Source of the DNA: an uncultured Eubacteriales bacterium | GTDB lineage: Bacteria; Bacillota; Clostridia; Christensenellales; Borkfalkiaceae | NCBI GenBank assembly: GCA_905209085.1 | Contig: CAJLRM010000001.1 | Span: 1 to 64,000, forward strand | Length of the DNA stretch: 64,000 nt | Direction: 5' to 3' | In this document: positions 26,531 through 34,695 of the stretch, piece after piece | How positions within the stretch are numbered: position 1 is the stretch's first letter | Layout of the letters: every line of letters starts with the position of its first letter | Position numbers and translations under genes: made by a program | Notes under the pieces: model-generated | The model's database searches: none | Told to the model about the DNA's origin: nothing | What the model saw: only the letters and a program-made list of their open reading frames with translations

Positions 26531-27021
26531 AAAAATACACCTCCGTGAAATAAATTTTTCCGCTTTGGTGTATTTGTTCTTCGTTGGCTCTATCTACGCA
26601 ATCCCTTTTGACAAAAGGGGTTAAAAGGCAATTTTTCACGCCTTTTCGAAAAAGAAAACCTTTGAAATTGCCACGCGCTGCCCGAAACGCGCTCTTTCCC
26701 TTTTATTGAAAGAGATTCAAGGCGATTTTTTCATATTGAAGTTCAAAGGGGCAACCTTCCCCCTTTATGCGCTCTATCCCTTTTCCCACAAGGCTTTTCC
26801 GCCTATTTATTTCTTTTTTTAACCGCATCCTTTCAAAAAAGCGCTTTTTTTCATTCTATTCCTTATGACAAAAGGGATAGAAGGCAGTTCACCGTCCGGA
26901 AAACGAAGAAGCGGCGAAAAAAGCGCGGCTAAGCGGAAATAAAACGAATCCCTCGCACGAAAGGAAAAGGCGCGGAAAGTCTGAGAATCCGCTCTGTTCC
27001 GCTGCGCTCCACAAAAAGCGT
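26531..27021. other. Spacer between murF and ddl with short imperfect repeats
   Basis: No gene. The phrase TGACAAAAGGG, then TA, then AAGGCA occurs near 26606 and again, slightly changed, near 26866, and ctctatccctttt-like words occur several times. These may be remnants of a duplicated small element. Confidence 0.45.
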
Positions 27022-28644
27022 TCACCATGCGTCGGGAAGATCGTTTAAAAACAGCACGGCGTCGCCCGTTTCCACAACGTCCGCGAGATATTCCCTCGCC
27101 GCGTCCAGCGTGGAGCGCAGGACGAGTTTTTCCGCTTCCCCGCCCGCCGCCGTATAACCCGCTTTTACCGCGCCGACGAGCGTATCTCCGACCAATATGA
27201 CGAGATCCAGCCCAGCCAGACGAGCGCCGAGTTCGCCGTTGAGCCTCTCGTCGAGGATCCCCGTTTCCACAAGTCCGGGAGTGACGACGATCTTTCTGCC
27301 GCCAAAGCGCTTCAACGCCTCCACCGCCTCCGCGGCGCCCACGGGATTGGAATTATAACTGTCGTCGAGAATGTGCACGCCGCCGCTTTCGATCAGTTGC
27401 AAACGATGGGGAATGGGCTCTATCTTCTCGATTCCCGCCGAAATTTCCTCTTCGGTCAATCCCATCTCGGCGGCGAGGAGAGCCGCAAGGGCGATATTTT
27501 CCGCCGAGTGCTTGCCGAGCAACGGCGTATCGACGAAAATTTCTTTCCGTTCCGGCAGGCGTAAAACGAAAGACGTTCCGTCCGGCTTCAAAAGCAGCGC
27601 CCCGATCAGCGCGCCGTAATCGGCGTATACGCACTTCTCTTTATCCGAAAGGGAGGCGGTTTCCAAAGGGAGCGTAAGGATTTTTTCCTTTAATCCCTCG
27701 CCGCAGACCACCTTATCGGACGTCCCTTTCAGGACCTCGCTCTTGCCCTTCAACACGTTCTCCAAAGAGCCGAACGTTTCGATATGCTGCGCGCATACGC
27801 CCGTGAACACCGCAAAATCAGGCTTCACCAGCGCGCAAAGTTCGGCGATGTCCCCGATGCGGCGCGCCCCCATCTCCGCGACAAGCACCTGTTTATCCGT
27901 AAATTCCCCGCTCGTCACCGTCTTGGCGATTCCGACGGGCGTATTATACGATTCGGGCGTAGCCACGACAGAATATTTTGCAGAAAGGATGCTTTTCAAA
28001 ATATTCTTGACCGACGTCTTCCCACAGCTGCCCACTACCGCCACGCGAATGATTTTCGTTTCGTCCAATATCCGTCCCGCCCGTCTGACGAATCTTTTAT
28101 TGCGGGGCGTTTCGTAAAGTCCGTCCGCGGCATTGGCAAGGCATAAGATCCAAGGCAGCAGCAAAGGCATCAGCGTAAAGGGAAGATACGCCAAAACGCC
28201 GTACAGCTCGCTGTCGACGAGTTTTCCGACAAAGGCGAGCAGTGCGATGACGAGATAGGAAACGCACGCCGTAAAAAGCACGTAGACGGCGGAAAGGCGC
28301 TTGATTCTGCCCGTCGCCGCCACGGGTACCTTTAAAGCGTATTTTCTGTCCGCGATGCAAAACAGCACGCAGAATAAAAGGAAGGGAAGCGCGGAAAGAA
28401 GCAGGGCGATTTTGGCGTCCGCAAAGGAAAATGTGAGCGCGACGACGCCCGTAGACAGCAGCCCCAGCCCCGACCAAAGCGCCAGACGGTTATAATACAA
28501 ATTGTCCTTACGCGTCAGCCAGCGCGCGAATTTGCCGTTTTTATAGCCGCACTGCTGCAACGCGCCCAAGGATTTATACGTCGCCACATAAAAGAGGCAG
28601 GTGCAGACGATGCACGCGGCGATTCTCGACAATACGTCACTCAT
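27022..28644 (-). CDS. murF: MurF-type UDP-MurNAc-peptide ligase with an N-terminal membrane domain
   Basis: 540 aa. The start was set at the ATG at 28642-28644, overlapping the upstream hydrolase stop by eight bases. Residues 1-170 contain about five membrane helices and no catalytic motif. The ligase part (about 180-540) has VVGSCGKTSVKNILKSIL (Mur ATP loop), ATPESYNTPVGIAKTV (substrate loop typical of MurF), VAEMGARRIGDIAELC and a C-terminal DDSYNSNPVGAAEAVEAL motif. The reaction is addition of D-Ala-D-Ala to UDP-MurNAc-tripeptide. The membrane extension would hold the enzyme at the site of lipid I formation. Confidence 0.88.
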   Translation of the reverse strand: MSDVLSRIAACIVCTCLFYVATYKSLGALQQCGYKNGKFARWLTRKDNLYYNRLALWSGLGLLSTGVVALTFSFADAKIALLLSALPFLLFCVLFCIADRKYALKVPVAATGRIKRLSAVYVLFTACVSYLVIALLAFVGKLVDSELYGVLAYLPFTLMPLLLPWILCLANAADGLYETPRNKRFVRRAGRILDETKIIRVAVVGSCGKTSVKNILKSILSAKYSVVATPESYNTPVGIAKTVTSGEFTDKQVLVAEMGARRIGDIAELCALVKPDFAVFTGVCAQHIETFGSLENVLKGKSEVLKGTSDKVVCGEGLKEKILTLPLETASLSDKEKCVYADYGALIGALLLKPDGTSFVLRLPERKEIFVDTPLLGKHSAENIALAALLAAEMGLTEEEISAGIEKIEPIPHRLQLIESGGVHILDDSYNSNPVGAAEAVEALKRFGGRKIVVTPGLVETGILDERLNGELGARLAGLDLVILVGDTLVGAVKAGYTAAGGEAEKLVLRSTLDAAREYLADVVETGDAVLFLNDLPDAW

Positions 28645-29365
28645 GAAAGAAAAATTCCTCCGCAATCAGATTGAAGGCCGTCGGATATTCCGCAAACGCA
28701 AAATGCCCGCCCTCCGTCGTTTTTATCCATCCGTTTGAGAAACAGGAAAGATACACGTGCGCCTCTTCTATGGGCGTCGTTTTATCCTCCGTCCCTTCGA
28801 CGAGTAAAACTTCGTTTTCGACTTTCCGCGCGTCCTCGCGCAGATCTTCGTTGACGATCTTTTTATAGCTCTCCCGCATCACCGGGGAAAGCGTTTTATA
28901 TTCCGCGCTTCCGAAATGCTTTTCGGCAAACTTCGGCGCGATTTTTTTGACCAAACGATAGGTTTTCACCCTGATTTTATAGCGCATTCCGCGTTTCAAA
29001 ATAATCCCCGCCGCCCCCGTCAGCAGCATCTTATCGAATACCTGCTCCCCCCTTTCCGCGCCTCGCGCCGCCATTTTGACAGCGACTCGGCAGCCGAACG
29101 AATGGGCGATCACGTGCGGGCGCACGATCGAAAGCGCCTTTAAAAATTCTTCCGTCCACGCCGCGTACTCGGAAACGGAAAAAGGCTCCGTCAGCGGCGC
29201 GGATGCGCCGAAACCGAGAAAATCGAACGCGGTGACGCGATAAAAACGGGAAAAATATTCGATCTGCGCGGCAAAGCTCTCTTTGGAGGCGAGATAGCCG
29301 TGAAAAAATACCAGATCCTCGCCCGTCCCCTTTTGTATGTACGAAACCTCGGACAAATCGAACAT
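28637..29365 (-). CDS. Alpha/beta hydrolase fold protein
   Basis: 242 aa. Catalytic triad candidates: Ser in AHSFGC (about residue 94), Asp in EGTEDKTTP (about 202) and His in GGHFAF (about 226). The oxyanion motif FFHGYLAS is near residue 21. The size and order match small esterase/acyl hydrolases; the substrate is unknown. It overlaps the murF start by eight bases, so the two are translationally coupled, which suggests (but does not prove) a role at the cell envelope. Confidence 0.88.
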   Translation of the reverse strand: MFDLSEVSYIQKGTGEDLVFFHGYLASKESFAAQIEYFSRFYRVTAFDFLGFGASAPLTEPFSVSEYAAWTEEFLKALSIVRPHVIAHSFGCRVAVKMAARGAERGEQVFDKMLLTGAAGIILKRGMRYKIRVKTYRLVKKIAPKFAEKHFGSAEYKTLSPVMRESYKKIVNEDLREDARKVENEVLLVEGTEDKTTPIEEAHVYLSCFSNGWIKTTEGGHFAFAEYPTAFNLIAEEFFFHE

Positions 29366-29786
29366 AGCTCTCCTATTTTTTCAATCGACCGCGTCTTTCG
29401 CGGTAGCGTACTCCATAAATTTCTATCGGCCGCCAAAGCGCGGCTTTTTTAATCGGGCGAAAACCGTCGGGATTTACAAAAAAGCGCGTCTTTGAAAGAA
29501 ACGCAGCAGGCATTACGGGTAAAAAAAGCTCCGGCAAGAGGTTGTGAGGAGGTAAAAAGGAAGAATTGACGAAAATTTATGCCGCGCCGAGGAAAGAAAC
29601 AACGCTCGGCGGAAATTCGCGATTCAATAAGCGGAAAAAAGCATTTCGCGGAAATTGGTGCGCACAGGAGCAAAAAAAGTGTCCCGCGGAAATTTGCGCA
29701 GATAAGTAAAACGAACGTTCAACGAATGCTTACGGCGCGACGAGCGAAAGAAAAAGCCGCGGACGACCTAAAATCAAACGAAAGCC
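29366..29786. other. Gene-free, purine-rich spacer
   Basis: The plus strand is mostly A and G (for example 29520-29600 and 29730-29760). No gene or terminator that I would support. Confidence 0.55.
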
Positions 29787-30227
29787 TTACGCGCCGCAGA
29801 GCCTTTTTTGCATGACGACCGCGTCCTCTCCGTCGGCGTAATATCGGGAACGGGTATAGATTCCCGCATAGCCCAAATGTAGATACAGACTCATCGCGGG
29901 AACGTTGGATACGCGGACTTCCAAAAGCATGACTGTCGCGCCGCGGGCTTTCGCCTCTTCTTCCAGCATTTCGAGCAGTTTTTTTGCAATCCCTTCCCTT
30001 CTGTATCCTTCCGCCACCGCGATATTATCCACTTCGGCGTTTTCAAACAGCACCGTCTGACAGGCATACCCCACGACCTCGCCGTTCTCCTCCGCCAAAA
30101 CGCCGTGAAAGAGCTTGGATGAAAACGCGTCCGCGAACATCCGATAGTTCCACGGATCCGAAAAGCAAGCCTTTTCCAATTCGGAAATTTTCAAAATGTC
30201 TTTGTACGTCCAGTTTCGATATTTCAT
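29787..30227 (-). CDS. rimI: Ribosomal protein S18-alanine N-acetyltransferase RimI
   Basis: 146 aa GNAT acetyltransferase. ELEKACFSDPW near residue 16 is the RimI signature. The acetyl-CoA loop is VAEGYRREGIAKKLLE, followed by LLEVRVSNVPAMSLYLHLGY and the YYADGEDAVVMQKRL ending. It acetylates the N-terminus of S18. It lies downstream of tsaE-tsaB, a classical partner arrangement (tsaE-tsaB-rimI-tsaD); tsaD is not in the window. 166 bases separate it from tsaB. Confidence 0.92.
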   Translation of the reverse strand: MKYRNWTYKDILKISELEKACFSDPWNYRMFADAFSSKLFHGVLAEENGEVVGYACQTVLFENAEVDNIAVAEGYRREGIAKKLLEMLEEEAKARGATVMLLEVRVSNVPAMSLYLHLGYAGIYTRSRYYADGEDAVVMQKRLCGA

Positions 30228-30393
30228 ATTCTCTCTCTGATCAAAAATGCCAAGATCCGTATCATACTGCGCTCTTCGGCTTTTTCCGGGCCGATGGAAG
30301 TCCGAAACGACGGAAAAAACGGAACAAAAAAACTCATTCTGACGCGCGGCTCCGCCGCCCGAAAACCGCCTGAGGCGAAAGAAGCGGGGACGT

Positions 30394-31065
30394 CTACACG
30401 CCGAGCTGTTCTTCCGCTTGACTTTTGCGGATATACACCGCCTTCAATTCCCCGAAGTTTTCTTCGCTGCGCATCAACGCCAAAATCGAGTTCCGCAAAC
30501 CCGCCACGGGGTCGAGAAGCCGCACCTGCGTCTTATCGGCAAGGGGGAGGCGTTCGAACGCGCAGGGAAGATATTTTTCCTCGCTTATAAGCCGCAGGAC
30601 CTCCGCTTCTTCCAGATAGGAAGGAGGAAAAATCTCGCGCAAAGCCGCCGCGGGAAGACGCGGGGAGCCGTCGTAGGAAGCCGTTTCATAGCCGCAGGCA
30701 TAATAGCGGCCGTGCAAAGCGTCGACCAGGCAGAGGAGCTTATTGCCGTCTACGTCATTATATGCCATCGTTTCGAACGAGGTGACGGGAAGAGAAGGTT
30801 TCCCCGCCGCCAGGCAAAAGCCCTTTATCGTCGAAATTCCGATACGGATGCCCGTAAAAGAACCGGGTCCCACCACCGCCGCAAAAAAATCGCATTCGGC
30901 GGGAGAAAGATCCGCTTGCTTTAAGACTTTATCCACCTCTTCCATCAACAGCACGGAATGTTTCATCGCGCAGTCGGGAAGATGGGAATAAAACGTTTGC
31001 CCCTCCTTCACCGCCATCACCGTGAGATATTTCAAGCCGGTGTCGATCGCCAGAAAATTATTCAA
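30394..31065 (-). CDS. tsaB: tRNA threonylcarbamoyladenosine biosynthesis protein TsaB
   Basis: 223 aa from a TTG start at 31063-31065 that overlaps the tsaE stop (TTGA) and has GGGAG eight bases upstream. The N-terminus NNFLAIDTGLKYLTVMAV and the motif VVGPGSFTGIRIGISTIKGFCLA are diagnostic of the TsaB/YeaZ branch of the ASKHA fold. It is the structural partner of TsaD in t6A37 synthesis. An in-frame upstream extension exists but has no homology character. TTG plus overlap means its translation depends on tsaE. Confidence 0.93.
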   Translation of the reverse strand: MNNFLAIDTGLKYLTVMAVKEGQTFYSHLPDCAMKHSVLLMEEVDKVLKQADLSPAECDFFAAVVGPGSFTGIRIGISTIKGFCLAAGKPSLPVTSFETMAYNDVDGNKLLCLVDALHGRYYACGYETASYDGSPRLPAAALREIFPPSYLEEAEVLRLISEEKYLPCAFERLPLADKTQVRLLDPVAGLRNSILALMRSEENFGELKAVYIRKSQAEEQLGV

Positions 31066-31463
31066 TATTCTATCTCCCTTTCCTCTTCTCCCGTTTTGCG
31101 GATGATCACCCGTTTCGCGCGACCGGGCAGAAGCGGGGCGATATTTTCGCTCCATTCCACGAGGCACACGCCGCCCATCTCGAAATAGTCCGCCAAGCCT
31201 AAATTTTCCGCCTGCCGCGGCGATTCGATGCGATAACAGTCATAATGAAAAAGTCCGCCGTCATAGTCGTTCATATAGGCGTAGGTGGGGCTCGTGACCT
31301 CGTCCTCTATGCCGAGTCCCCTGGCGACGCCTTTGGCGAACACCGTCTTCCCCGCGCCCATTTCTCCGTCCAAAAGAATTACGTCCCCGGGACGAAGCGT
31401 TTTCGCATACTCTTCCGCAAACTTTTCCGTCGCTTCCCGCGACTTCGATATAAAAACAGCCAT
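31062..31463 (-). CDS. tsaE: tRNA threonylcarbamoyladenosine biosynthesis ATPase TsaE
   Basis: 133 aa P-loop ATPase of the t6A machinery. Walker A is LDGEMGAGKTVFAKGVARGLG; VTSPTYAYMNDY and LFHYDCYRIE are further signatures; VEWSE is the Walker B-like end. No Shine-Dalgarno is present: the ATG is only six bases after TATAAT, so the mRNA is predicted to start at the initiation codon. Seven-base inverted repeats (TACGTAT and ATACGTA) flank that -10. Confidence 0.93.
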   Translation of the reverse strand: MAVFISKSREATEKFAEEYAKTLRPGDVILLDGEMGAGKTVFAKGVARGLGIEDEVTSPTYAYMNDYDGGLFHYDCYRIESPRQAENLGLADYFEMGGVCLVEWSENIAPLLPGRAKRVIIRKTGEEEREIEY

Positions 31464-31469
31464 ACGTAT

Positions 31470-31498
31470 ATTATAATACGTACGGCAATTTTTTGCAA
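31470..31498 (-). promoter_or_regulatory. tsaE promoter giving a leaderless transcript
   Basis: On the minus strand TTGCAA (31493-31498), 17 bases, TATAAT (31470-31475). The expected +1 is the A of the tsaE ATG at 31463. The -10 hexamer is bracketed by TACGTAT and ATACGTA, which could bind a dimeric regulator. Confidence 0.65.
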
Positions 31499-31511
31499 TA
31501 ATTTCGGGCTT

Positions 31512-32255
31512 TTAAATCTTCATTTTCTTTAAAAACGCGGACAAGCGTTTATAAAGGAGGATGGTGACTATGCTGATCGCCGTCGTTTTGACGAGATTGA
31601 ACGCCAAAATATACATCCAGACCTTCTTAAAATAGGCGGTGGGATCGGCTATGCCGAAGGCGGGAATGAGAATAAACCGATTGGAGAGAAGCGCCATGCC
31701 GCTGGCAAGCACACAGCCGATGAAAAGCGCGGGAATCACCGTTTTAAGTCCTTTATGGAATTTATAGGAGATCGACGGCACGAGAAGGAAGGAAGAAGTC
31801 ACGATAATGTTGGCGAGCTGTCCTACCCCGCCCGTCCCGCCTACGGGAATATACAACAGTTCCTTGATAACGAGGACGATCATCCCTTCGACGGGACCCA
31901 AAAGGAAGCCGATGAGCATGATAAAGACGTTTCCAAAATCGAGTTTCAAAAATTCCGCCTGGGGGAAAATGGGAAATTCGAGCATACTGACGACAAAGCT
32001 CAACGCCGTAAAAATCGCCATCAGCGCTATGCGCTTTGCGGAAAACATCTTTTTAAAAGCCGCGCCCGCGCTTCGTTTTTTTCCGTTTTGATCCGACGTT
32101 TTCAAAGCGCGGGACGAGCCGCTCCGCCCTGCGCTATGTAGAGCGGGATCGGGAGAATCGGAGGGGGCAGGTATTTGATCACCGATATCCTGTCCCGTCG
32201 GAGATTCGGGGCGTTCTTCTGAAAAAACGGAACGGGAAGAAGAATGGAAAGACAT
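31512..32255 (-). CDS. ribU: ECF transporter S component for riboflavin (RibU)
   Basis: 247 aa from the ATG at 32253-32255 (MSFHSS), seven bases after AAAGGAG. The first 75 residues are a long polar, Ser/Pro-rich leader not usual for RibU, then about six membrane helices (85-240). Family words include KRIALMAIFTALSFVVSMLEFP, LDFGNVFIMLIGFLLGPVEG and IKELLYIPVGGTGGVGQLANII. The S component binds riboflavin and works with the shared EcfA/A'/T module, which is elsewhere. The FMN riboswitch upstream confirms the substrate. Confidence 0.93.
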   Translation of the reverse strand: MSFHSSSRSVFSEERPESPTGQDIGDQIPAPSDSPDPALHSAGRSGSSRALKTSDQNGKKRSAGAAFKKMFSAKRIALMAIFTALSFVVSMLEFPIFPQAEFLKLDFGNVFIMLIGFLLGPVEGMIVLVIKELLYIPVGGTGGVGQLANIIVTSSFLLVPSISYKFHKGLKTVIPALFIGCVLASGMALLSNRFILIPAFGIADPTAYFKKVWMYILAFNLVKTTAISIVTILLYKRLSAFLKKMKI

Positions 32256-32311
32256 AAGACACACTCCTTTAAAAATATTTTCAAGAAAATATCCTTTGAA
32301 AGTGCCGATTG

Positions 32312-32343
32312 AAAAGCCGCCTTGAAACAATGTTCAAGGCGGC
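32312..32343 (-). terminator. Terminator of the FMN riboswitch
   Basis: On the minus strand GCCGCCTTGA (32334-32343) pairs with TCAAGGCGGC (32316-32325), then TTTTC. This is the expression platform that stops transcription when FMN is bound. Confidence 0.85.
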
Positions 32344-32395
32344 GCAGTTAAAACACGTTCGCGGCGAAAAACGGCTATCGCCTTTTTCGCTTTTT

Positions 32396-32523
32396 CTTTT
32401 TCCATCCGGACTATACCGTCGGTATCGGAATTTCGCCGATTCGGGGGCGCGCCGCGCTGTTTTTGCGCCGTGTGCCCTTCGCAGACTTTACTGCCGGTGA
32501 GGAATTTCGCCTCGCCCCAAAGA
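32396..32523 (-). promoter_or_regulatory. FMN riboswitch (RFN element)
   Basis: The conserved words of the aptamer are present in order on the minus strand: GGGGCGAGGCGAAATTCC, CACCGGCAGT, AGTCTGCGA, then CGAATCGGCGAAATTCCGATACC (in parts), GACGGTATAGTCCGGATGG. The internal P3-P4 region is long (GCGCAAAAACAGCGCGGCGC area). It controls ribU by transcription termination. Confidence 0.95.
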
Positions 32524-32540
32524 ATATTTACTTTTTCTAT

Positions 32541-32570
32541 ATTATAAATCTCCTATGCGCCGTTTGTCAA
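32541..32570 (-). promoter_or_regulatory. ribU promoter
   Basis: On the minus strand TTGACA (32565-32570), 18 bases, TATAAT (32541-32546); the riboswitch begins about 20 bases downstream. Confidence 0.8.
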
Positions 32571-32788
32571 GCGTCGAAAAAGATTTTTTCGATTTTTTTG
32601 AACTCTTTTCCCATTTACTCTTGACATTTACGGTTTTTTTGAAAAAAATCGGAGATTGAGTCCGAATTGCGGACACGAAAGCCGGGAACGACAAAAAAAT
32701 CTTTGATTCCCGGCGCATTCGGCCGCAGCGCAACCTTCTACGTTTCAAAAGCGTTGCGCCGCGGACCGTTTTATCGGCCTTCGCGCCT
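32571..32788. other. Short spacer between glyA and ribU
   Basis: It contains hairpins GTCCG/CGGAC (about 32661-32675) and GCCGGGAA/TTCCCGGC (about 32681-32714), which may end glyA transcripts, though neither has an ideal T run. Confidence 0.4.
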
Positions 32789-34039
32789 TTACAAGACGTC
32801 TTTCCCGTAAATGGGAAAGCGCGCGCAAAGCGCGGCGACTTCGGCGTTCACCTCGTCGAAACAGCTTTCCTTTTCTTTGATCACTCTCGCAATGAGGTCG
32901 GCGATTCTTTCGCATTCCCCTTCTTTCATGCCGCGCGTCGTGACGGCGGGCGTGCCCACGCGAATGCCGCTGGTGACGAACGGAGAAGCCGTTTCAAAGG
33001 GAATGGTGTTCTTATTCACCGTGATGTGCACTCTGTCGAGCATGAATTCCAGCTCCTTGCCCGTCACCCCCGTTTCTCGCAGATCCAGAAGCATTAAATG
33101 ATTGTCCGTACCGCCCGAAACCAGACGAATGCCGTTCTTTATAAAGCGCGCCGCCATCGCCTGCGCATTGGAAAGTATCTGCTTCTGATATTCCTTAAAT
33201 TCGGGGGAAAGCGCTTCCTTAAACGCCGCCGCTTTCGCCGCGATGATATGCATCAAAGGCCCGCCCTGCGTTCCCGGAAACACCGCTTTATCGATCTGCT
33301 TCGCGTATGCCTCCTTGCACATGATGACGCCGCCGCGGGGTCCGCGCAGGGTCTTGTGCGTCGTAGTGGTCACGAAATCGGCGTACGGCACGGGCGAGGG
33401 ATGAAGCCCCGCCGCCACCAATCCCGCGATATGCGCGATGTCCACCATCATGTACGCCCCCGCTTTGTCGCAGATTTCGCGGATACGCTTGAAATCGATC
33501 GTGCGGGGATAGGCGCTTGCGCCCGAAACGATCAGTTTGGGTTTGCTTTCGAGCGCCAGCTTTTCCATCTCGTCGTAGTCGATCGTTTCCGTTTCGGGCG
33601 AAACGCCGTAGGAAACGATCTTGAAATATTTGCCGGAAATATTGACGGGCGAGCCGTGCGTCAGATGTCCTCCGTGCGAGAGATTCATGCCCATGATGGT
33701 GTCGCCCGGTTCTAACATGGCGAAATAAACGGCAAAATTTGCCTGTGCGCCCGAATGGGGCTGGACGTTGCAGTGGTCGCAGCCGAAAATCTGTTTGAGT
33801 CTGTCGCGGGCGAGATTCTCCGCAACATCCACAAACTCGCACCCGCCGTAATAGCGCTTGCCCGGAAGTCCCTCCGCGTATTTGTTGGTGAGATGAGAAC
33901 CCGCCGCCGCCATCACCGCGGGAGAAACGATATTTTCGCTGGCAATCAACTCGATATTGCCCTGCTGACGTTTCAGCTCCGCGTCCATTGCCGCGTACAG
34001 TTCGGGATCGGCTTTTTGAATCGTCGTCATGTCTATCAT
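32789..34039 (-). CDS. glyA: Serine hydroxymethyltransferase
   Basis: 416 aa PLP enzyme converting serine and tetrahydrofolate to glycine and methylene-THF. The ATG at 34037-34039 follows AGAGGT by seven bases. Signatures: GNIELIASENIVSPAV, KYAEGLPGKRYYGG, VQPHSGAQANFAVYFAML, the PLP lysine in TTTTHKTLRGPRGG, and FPGTQGGPLMHIIAAKA. Normal length and all key residues. It stands alone with its own sigma-A promoter (34092-34121). Confidence 0.97.
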   Translation of the reverse strand: MIDMTTIQKADPELYAAMDAELKRQQGNIELIASENIVSPAVMAAAGSHLTNKYAEGLPGKRYYGGCEFVDVAENLARDRLKQIFGCDHCNVQPHSGAQANFAVYFAMLEPGDTIMGMNLSHGGHLTHGSPVNISGKYFKIVSYGVSPETETIDYDEMEKLALESKPKLIVSGASAYPRTIDFKRIREICDKAGAYMMVDIAHIAGLVAAGLHPSPVPYADFVTTTTHKTLRGPRGGVIMCKEAYAKQIDKAVFPGTQGGPLMHIIAAKAAAFKEALSPEFKEYQKQILSNAQAMAARFIKNGIRLVSGGTDNHLMLLDLRETGVTGKELEFMLDRVHITVNKNTIPFETASPFVTSGIRVGTPAVTTRGMKEGECERIADLIARVIKEKESCFDEVNAEVAALCARFPIYGKDVL

Positions 34040-34091
34040 ACCGCGCACCTCTCTTGCCTCGGTTGCCCGAGGACTTCTTCTATTTTCTCCG

Positions 34092-34121
34092 ATTATAGCA
34101 CATACCGGGGGAATTTGTCAA
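34092..34121 (-). promoter_or_regulatory. glyA promoter
   Basis: On the minus strand TTGACA (34116-34121), 18 bases, TATAAT (34092-34097), about 50 bases before the start codon. Confidence 0.8.
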
Positions 34122-34622
34122 CAAGCGGAACCGGTTTCCGAAAAGCGCTCTGAAAAAGGAAGCGAGATCTCCCTCTTGCCGGCAAACAGGAAACAACGGG
34201 AAGATTTTTGAAGGATAAAAAAAGCCGGAGGGAGAACGTAAAAGGAAAAGTTTTTGGAAGGACAAAAACGACGGCGGGGATGTGCGCAAACGAACGCAAA
34301 AAACGCGCGGCGAACGGACAGCTAAACGAAAAGCAAGACGATACGCAGGAAGGGAAAAGATAAAACGCTCTATATGTGCGTCGCCGCGCGCCGAAAACAG
34401 ACGGACTTCGAAAATCAGGAAGAAAGCGGACTCGAAAATATAAAACCTTGCGGCGCAAAGAGGCAAACGCTCTCCTTCCTAATTCCTCCGCCAAAAAAAC
34501 GAACGGGTAAAACTATATGAGCTTTCGGAAAAGCGTTATGGACGGGAACGAAAACATCAGTATCGATAAGGAGTGAACGAATCGGTTGCATTTTCGAAAC
34601 GGCGCCGGGCTTCGCGCTATAC
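34122..34622. other. Gene-free, purine-rich spacer
   Basis: From about 34180 to 34440 the plus strand is rich in A and G. No supported gene. It separates glyA from the next minus-strand gene. Confidence 0.55.
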
Positions 34623-34648
34623 AAAAAAGAGCGTAACATCTACGCTCT
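34623..34648 (-). terminator. Terminator of the 34.7-35.7 kb gene
   Basis: On the minus strand AGAGCGTA (34641-34648) and TACGCTCT (34628-34635) pair, followed by TTTTTG. Confidence 0.8.
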
Positions 34649-34695
34649 GACATTTCTTTCGCCGCAAGAAGGCAACGTTTCCATTGTACCGAGTA

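Noticed and set aside
29366..29786. tsaD or another partner gene downstream of rimI
   Set aside because: No matching motif or frame was found; the gap is purine-rich spacer.
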